Origin: Toxotes chatareus
Lineage: Eukaryota; Chordata; Actinopteri; Toxotidae
DNA length: 64,000 bases
Reading direction: 5' to 3'
Assembly: GCA_016801885.1 (NCBI GenBank)
Contig: CM028895.1
Location: 13,292,001-13,356,000, forward strand
Shown here: in pieces, positions 58,201-64,000 of the stretch
Layout: the number at the start of each line of letters is the position of its first letter
How positions within the stretch are numbered: position 1 is the stretch's first letter
Made by a program: the position numbers and the translations under genes
The notes under the pieces: generated by a model
Database searches by the model: none
The model's input: the letters and a program-made list of their open reading frames with translations, nothing else
What the model was told of the DNA's origin: nothing

Positions 58201-59489
58201 GTCCAAATTCATTAGGCGCACAACTACAAGAACACATGCAGGGATTAAGTGTTATAAACCCACTGAAAATGCTTTGAAATGAAGGATTACATAGTGACAA
58301 GCTGTCACATTGCTGAAAAAAAGCAGGAAAAGCTCAAGGGTGTTGGGGGGCATTTCTTTCGTCATATTATCACCTTGTAAATGTGATGATATGACTCTTG
58401 AGAACTGCTCAATATATATTCTAGTCTCTTTCCAGGCTCCATTGTTGTCCTGATTTCTGCCCATCTTTGACTGAAATATTCAATTTAATATTGAACTAAT
58501 TTTTTTGACATAACAAAATATTCTTAGCCTTGATTTTTTTTTTCATTTATTTTTCATGTTCCACCCTCATGTTGGATCATCCCTCAAACAGGATGATGTG
58601 CAAAGGATGCAGTTTAGTTGCTCATATAGAAACCGTGGCCTCAATCTGCGACTTCTTTTCATTCACAGACAGTGGAAAATAAACCTTGCCTTTCTTGTTG
58701 GAGAAGATCATCTGTAAATGAGCGTTTGTATATATTTGTATGTTAGAGTTTGAAATGGCCATAACAAACCAACTTTAAGATCGTAATGCATGCTGATATT
58801 TCCTGCCGTGGATCAGGACTGAGAATCTGTAACCCCTTAAACTACATGCAGATGTATGAGCATCTATTCTCTTTTGCTGAAGGCGTTGCAGTTCTATGTG
58901 AGGAATGTTGTGTGGAGCGTGAAATAGTTTCATAAAGCTTTAGGGAGGAGGTGTGTTTGATTCATAACTATTTCACATCCGAAATGAAGTGTACTTTCAA
59001 CCGTAGCCTTTTTTTTTTAATGCCATCTGTTGTTTAGATGCCAAAATGCAGGAATCTCCATATCTCAGAACTAATGAGAAACAAATGGGCCATCACAAAA
59101 AGTCCATGAATTCGAGCTGTGACATTACGCAGAAGCAAATGATCCTGCATGTGGCGAGTCGTCTGTATTTTGTTTCCCATTACACAAATGCCTTTTTCTT
59201 TTTCAGTGAATGCAGATTCTTTCCCCACCCAGTCGACTTGAAAATCATATCTACCTGTGCACAGGTTGTTATACTGCACAAAGGAAAACTTTTTCTTTGG
59301 CACAATAAATCTGCCTCAATCCACCTGCCTGTCTGCAGATCTACTGCACGAAAGGATCAGACCCTTCCAAAAATTATAGAAAATGTGTGCATAGACAAGC
59401 TGAAAGGAGGAAGGAATAAAACTGCCAATGTACTGTATGTAGGATGAAGGTCTTTTTCTTTAAAAGTTGCAATTCATTTTAACTTGTTT

Positions 59490-59945
59490 ACTCCAAATGA
59501 ATAGTTGGACATTTTGGAAAATACATCTATTCACTTTCTTGCTCAGTTAGATGAGAAGCTTGATGTCACTCAAATTTCTGTTAGATAAATATGAAGATTC
59601 AGACTTGTGACATGTACCAGACTTTTTCTTGGCTGTGAGGCTGCCACTCCCACACATAACCCCCAAAACGCCACAACTTGTGCTCTTTACACTTTGGTTT
59701 TTGTACAGATCAAACAAACAAGATAAAATGTGTTTATTAGTGAGATTTGGAGGTGTTGGTTGGCGGATTTTGTTACATTTGGACAGAGCCAGGCTAGCTG
59801 TGTGTTTCCAGTCTTTATGCTAAGCTAAACTAAGTTAATCCGCTGCTGGCTGTAGCCATAAATTTGCCATGTGTATAGAGTCGACATTCCCATCTCACTC
59901 TCAAACTGCTGCTATTTGTATGAACTTATCTCATTTTTAACTTGA
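59490..59945 (+). mobile_element. TIR element, teleost GCTAAGCTAA family, copy 2 (in intron 2)
   Basis: The left end AATAGTTGGACATTTTGGAA (59501-59520) followed by CTATTCACTTTCTTGCTCA is the typical start of this fish element. Internal landmarks are GGACAGAGCCAGGCTAGCTG (59780-59799), CCAGTCTTTATGCTAAGCTA and CCGCTGCTGGCTGTAGCC. The right end after about 59880 is degraded, retaining only a weak CATCTCACTCTC relic where the family usually has its inverted terminal repeat. It shares the GCTAA core and CTGCTGGCT with 33437-33740. There is no coding capacity. It ends about 120 bases before the syndig1l exon 3 acceptor. Confidence 0.7.
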
Positions 59946-60061
59946 CCCACCTGTCTGTCTACTATAACATCACCATTCATGAACTCTAACACTTTCCATC
60001 TACATAGCAAAAAGAAAGTTTGTGTATTTTGATATAAATTGCTGTTTCCTGTACTCTGCAG

Positions 60062-60199
60062 ACGGATTGCTCCAGTGACAGTGAGAGCGAGGACAACTTC
60101 ATTGTCGTCCCTCCACGAGACCACCTTGGCCTGGCCATCTTCTCGATGCTCTGCTGTTTCTGGCCTCTGGGGATTGCAGCATTTTACTTCTCACAGGGG
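60062..60199 (+). CDS. syndig1l: syndig1l coding exon 3: acidic linker and first half of CD225 domain
   Basis: Forty-six codons in phase 0, residues 175-220 of the joined frame. An acidic Ser-rich linker (SSDSESEDNF, 178-187) is followed by PPRDHLGL (191-198), then the hydrophobic segment AIFSMLCCFWPLGIAAFYFS (199-218). This is the signature of the CD225/dispanin domain shared by SynDIG, PRRT and IFITM proteins. The Cys-Cys pair at 205-206 sits at the membrane face; the equivalent pair in SYNDIG1 is known to be palmitoylated. The exon starts after CTCTGCAG and ends at CAGGGG|GTGAGG. In mammals the next residues form a short loop and a second membrane segment of about 50 residues; that exon is not seen by 64000, so the protein is incomplete in this window. 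The match is very strong. Confidence 0.96.
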
Positions 60200-63100
60200 G
60201 TGAGGATGCACTTTATGTAATTTATACAAACACATGCGTGCCATGCAAACACCTCTAAAGTTGTCGTCTGTTAACTATGAATGATGGGTGTTTGTGGAGG
60301 TCTAACATAAAAAAGGTGCATCAACCCACATACACAGACAGATTTCCATGAATTCATAGACATGCGAGCACATTAACACGCATCCACATACCCAGCTCTG
60401 TGCGCAACTCACCACCCAAAGATTAAGGGCTATCGCATATCAAAAAAAAAAAAAAAAAAAGACTGACAGCTGACTCGCTTACCGCCAACACAAGGCCACC
60501 CATCAATAACTCAAGGCCAATCTGGAAAGGCCGCTTGATGCTCTGTAAACAGACTGAAAGGCGTCTTTAGGACGACTATATAAATCACTTTCAAGGCCCT
60601 ATCTGTAAACTCAGAGAAAGGAGGTGTCTAAAATACTAAGATGAGAGAGGGCCTTTTCAAGGAGACTGAAGATGAACCCAATTACAGATATGACGATGTA
60701 TAAAAGGTGTTGAGCTCTCAGACACACTTAACAGCCCTGTTTGAGATGTAGTTTTGGAAAGTAGAATTTGAAGAAAAAAAATGCATGAAAACACACTAAA
60801 ACAGTGTGTCCTTCAAAAGTATATATTATTTCTGATTCTCTTCATGAGAGTTTTTGGCTTAAGTGTAAAAAGGTGTCTTTCTGGGGTTATTTATCTTTCC
60901 AGCTTTCATGGACAAACTTACTGTTTTTGAATGTTAACTGTCAAAGAGTTAAACCGAAGGACTGTCTTTTAGGTTTAAAACATCAGATCTTATATCCAGA
61001 GCTTAGGTGTTAAATCCCTGAATGGGAAATAGGTTGGGTAATGTGTGCCCAGCTGTAGAGACAGTGGTTATTACCAAAGAAAAGAAACCCATGTTATTTT
61101 AGAGTGCAATCTGTCAAGCTGACAAGGGAACACTGTTAATTTTGAAGCTTTTGCCAATATGGTCTTGGCCAGTAAAATCAGCAAACTGCACATAATGGTT
61201 GTCTAATGGATTCCAGCTCGACTTCCTTCCCCTTTTCATTTCTTTCGGAAACCACTCCGATGGTAGCGTGTCAGTCAAACAAAGAGCACAGGGATTGCCA
61301 CTTTTCTTGCTGCTAATCAATTCTCGCCCTCTTATGTGCACCATCAACTTGAAAAGGCAAAATACGTTAAAAGGCCATCAGTCGCACACACAAGCAGCAT
61401 ATGTTTAAATCACATGTAAACACACACACTTGTACACATACACACATGCCAGAGACATTCAAGCTTTTCAGTAAATTGCTCTGCCTTTGACAATAAAATC
61501 TTATCAAAAGCTTGAGCACTTAGCTGTCTTATCTGTGGGCGCGAGTAGTCTGAGGCAGATGAAGGCAGTCAGTGAATTATCTTGTCAGGAGCTAATTTGA
61601 TTCTTCCTGGGTAATTATGGGAAAGTGATGGCTGTGTTTAGGGATGGATGGCTTTTCTGCCAATCTCCCTCCTTTAGAAGGTGCCATCCAGAAGAGCGGT
61701 CAGGAAAAGATGGGGAGTCTGCCCATACTTCAACCACATGCTTGTGTTACTTCTGGTCCCATATACCCTTGGTTCCACTGCCCACGGATCACTTCATTTT
61801 ATAGCTCAATAAACCACTTCACTGGTCTTCATTTCATTCAATCATTCAAGAAGCCCCCCGATTAAATTAATTCATTCTGTAGGAGTTAACACAAGGAAGT
61901 TTTTAGCAGAACATGGACTGGAATTTGATTATCTATGTGAACTTTTGAGCCTCTGCATTGCATGTACTGAGAAAAAAGTACAGGCAGACAGTATCTACCT
62001 AGCTGAGCAAGATGTAGGTAAAATCTGTTTGTCACTTATTAAAAAAAAATAAGTCCATAGTAGGCACTACAACACCAGTTAAGCTGGTTCTGCTAAAAAG
62101 TCACTTAGAAAATCTCTTGTTAATCACATTACAGCAGGTCCTGCACTGTGCTGTGCTTTCCGTGTTGGTCTGCAGGGTTTTTACCACATAAAACTCCCAC
62201 TGACACTCTATTAAACGTTGCCAACTTAGCTACAGTGCTAATGTTGTTAGCAGGAGATGGCTGCATTTGCATGCAATGCAGAACTTACACAATAATAGAG
62301 AGGTACATGCAAAAGAGTCAAGATATGATGTGAAAGCAGAAGACTACTGTTTATTTCTTATTTGAAACCAATAGTTGCTACTTTTTTCTATGACCGGCCC
62401 ACAACCAGAACTGCATGTTTATTATTGGGACCATGACAAAGGCAGTCCAGTATGCCTGCTTCTATAAAGATACTATCTCAGCAGGTGCTCCTATGGGTCC
62501 CATCCCAGTGTAGAGACAGACAACCAATATGGTTATTTAGGCTGAAAGATATCAAACCCTTTCTTCACAACTTTTTTGTTGTAGTTACTTATCTCTGCCT
62601 GTGTGGGGCAGCGTGAGCAGATTCATCGTGGACGGCAGATCAATAGTGTTCTTCTCCCACTGGAAGGTCAGACTTAGTCAAACAGAGAGAGCCGCTGCAT
62701 GGCTTCCTAATCAGAGGAGCTGAGTGAGGGCGTCAAATCTAACAAACACACAGACACAGGCACGCATTCATGTGCTGCTTTAAATTGCACGTATCCTATT
62801 TGCCAAAGACTATATCTCTGATACTGTGTAACGTCTTTATGGTAAATAGTGCTGCACAGTTTAGGATTAAGCCTTAGGCCCCCCCCCACCACATACCCAC
62901 ACACACAACTGATAATGACTAGAATACCACGAGTATCTGGGGAAAATTAGCTTTGAACATTTGATTGGGAAGCAGAATTGAGTTTCAATTATTGCCACTA
63001 ATAGGGTGAGTGTTTTGTTTGGAGATTCTGATAAATGTTTCTCTCAGCTCTGAGACATCTGCTCTGGAAAGTGCACGGTAGAGAAGCAGCAGTGATTCCT

Positions 63101-64000
63101 TTCACGATTATGCAAATAAGACCTCCCCGAAGTTATCTTATGGCATACAAGTCATCATAACGGATGAAAACGAATGAGCAGTTGTGAAGCAGTTTACGTA
63201 TTTGAATGTGTGTGTCTGCGTGAGGGAGGTCGAGAGACAGATGCGGAGAGAGGGAGAAAAAGTAAAGAGATTTTAGGCTTTATGTGTTGTTTATCTGGGA
63301 GAAAAAAAAACTGTTGAGGGTGCTGAATTGACTTCCGAGAGCTCATCGCAATATGAGTCTCCATGCAGCCAAGTCTGAGATGCTATCTGTTTTTTCTATG
63401 ACACCACATTTCAATCATTTTGTCAAGGTTGTGGAGATAAAGCCTTAATGCTTCTAACCATTTTTCTCTCAAGGGGATTCAAGGAAAAATCCTCACATTG
63501 ACATATGAGGTATGTTATACAAAGCTGATGCTCACAGAGGAGAGAGCATAACCACACACACTTTCAACCAGTTATTCTCATCTGTTTTATCCACATTACA
63601 GCATTATTATATTTAGTCTTTCAGAGCATCATCATATTTTTTACAATGTAAAAAATTAAATTAACTGTTTTTTTTTGTTTTGTTTTTCTTGTTTTTGGAA
63701 AAAAACAAAAAAACAAAAAATTTAATTTATTCAATGCAACCAAACCTTTAGCGAGCTATTCATGCTAAATATCTTGGCCCTGCTCCTGCCTGGCGCCAAG
63801 CTGCAGCTTGAGTCTCAGCAGCCCTGTCATCCCATCCCCACACCTCCACCTAATGAAGCAGCCCTGCTCCCAAATGAACAGAGGTGAGCAGCGTTGTGTT
63901 GAATGACATACCAGCAGGCATAATCATAGGGGGCCTGTGGGAATTTATTTTTTTAGTGTTAGGAAAAAAATAAATATGATGAAATCCTTTTCAATGATAC
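60200..64000 (+). other. syndig1l: syndig1l intron 3, beginning only
   Basis: Opens with the donor GTGAGG. I searched by eye for a frame resembling the expected terminal exon (a basic STTSRRALFLA-like start followed by a hydrophobic segment) and found none. Open frames at 60804-61013, 61199-61408 and 61644-61865 lack it. Simple features are an A-run at 60441-60460, a C-run at 62880-62887 and the AT hairpin at 63644-63741. Confidence 0.8.
63644..63741. repeat. AT-rich imperfect inverted repeat
   Basis: The left arm CAATGTAAAAAATTAAATT followed by T-rich TTTGTTTTG text mirrors the right arm AAAACAAAAAAATTTAATTT and following ATTCAATG. Arms are about 40 bases with a small loop near 63695. It may be a small foldback element or cruciform-prone sequence; no terminal target duplication is certain. 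Confidence 0.55.

Larger units (their letters stand above)
44279..60061 (+). other. syndig1l: syndig1l intron 2 (about 15.8 kb)
   Basis: Bounded by a strong GTAAGG donor and a TTTCCTGTACTCTGCAG acceptor. Both flanking exons join in phase 0. The intron holds a (GT)n run at 46245-46262, a possible diverged repeat at about 45820-46050, a C9 run near 49270, A-runs at 49944-49958 and 56153-56170, a T-run at 57119-57134, a CA run at 56436-56452 and the TIR element at 59490-59945. Open frames such as 48673-48990, 49093-49443, 55197-55562 and 59046-59447 have no recognisable domains and are judged chance. No nested gene was recognised. Confidence 0.85.

Noticed and set aside
60200..64000. Search for the final syndig1l exon
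   Set aside because: No frame with the expected basic segment followed by a second membrane helix was seen, so no exon is annotated here.

Overview
The window looks like AT-rich teleost fish genomic DNA. The support is one recognisable vertebrate gene split by canonical introns, long (GT)n and (TA)n microsatellites, and several dispersed repeats that resemble ones I know from ray-finned fish. There are no operons, no phage or plasmid genes and no CRISPR array.

The only gene I can identify is a plus-strand syndig1l (SynDIG2/capucin, a CD225/dispanin-family protein). A CpG-rich stretch ending in a canonical donor at 37999/38000 is its likely non-coding first exon and promoter. Exon 2 (43605-44278) holds a short upstream ORF, the start codon at 43757 and the first 174 codons, including a glycine-rich tract. 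Exon 3 (60062-60199) encodes 46 residues with the acidic linker and the first half of the CD225 membrane domain, including a Cys-Cys pair. The last coding exon, expected to carry the second membrane segment and the stop, is not found by 64000 and should lie to the right. Intron 1 is about 5.6 kb, intron 2 about 15.8 kb, and intron 3 exceeds 3.8 kb.

Positions 1-37.4 kb contain no gene I can support. They hold diverged repeats: a family with copies at about 1990-2835, 8695-8775 (reversed) and 24340-24735; a second family at about 4722-4950 (reversed) and 25690-25990; a TIR-like element at about 7080-7545; a long imperfect inverted-repeat element at about 10520-11190; a tandem duplication at 18370-18960; a LINE reverse-transcriptase fossil near 28720-28870; and a TIR element at 33437-33740 related to one inside intron 2 (59490-59945). 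One splice-flanked 73-base candidate exon (1227-1299) is orphaned. The rest is probably intergenic or regulatory sequence, which cannot be tested without comparison to other genomes.

I found no sign of a novel multi-gene system. The points most worth a second look are the glycine expansion and uORF in syndig1l, the promoter/first-exon call, and the repeat families.
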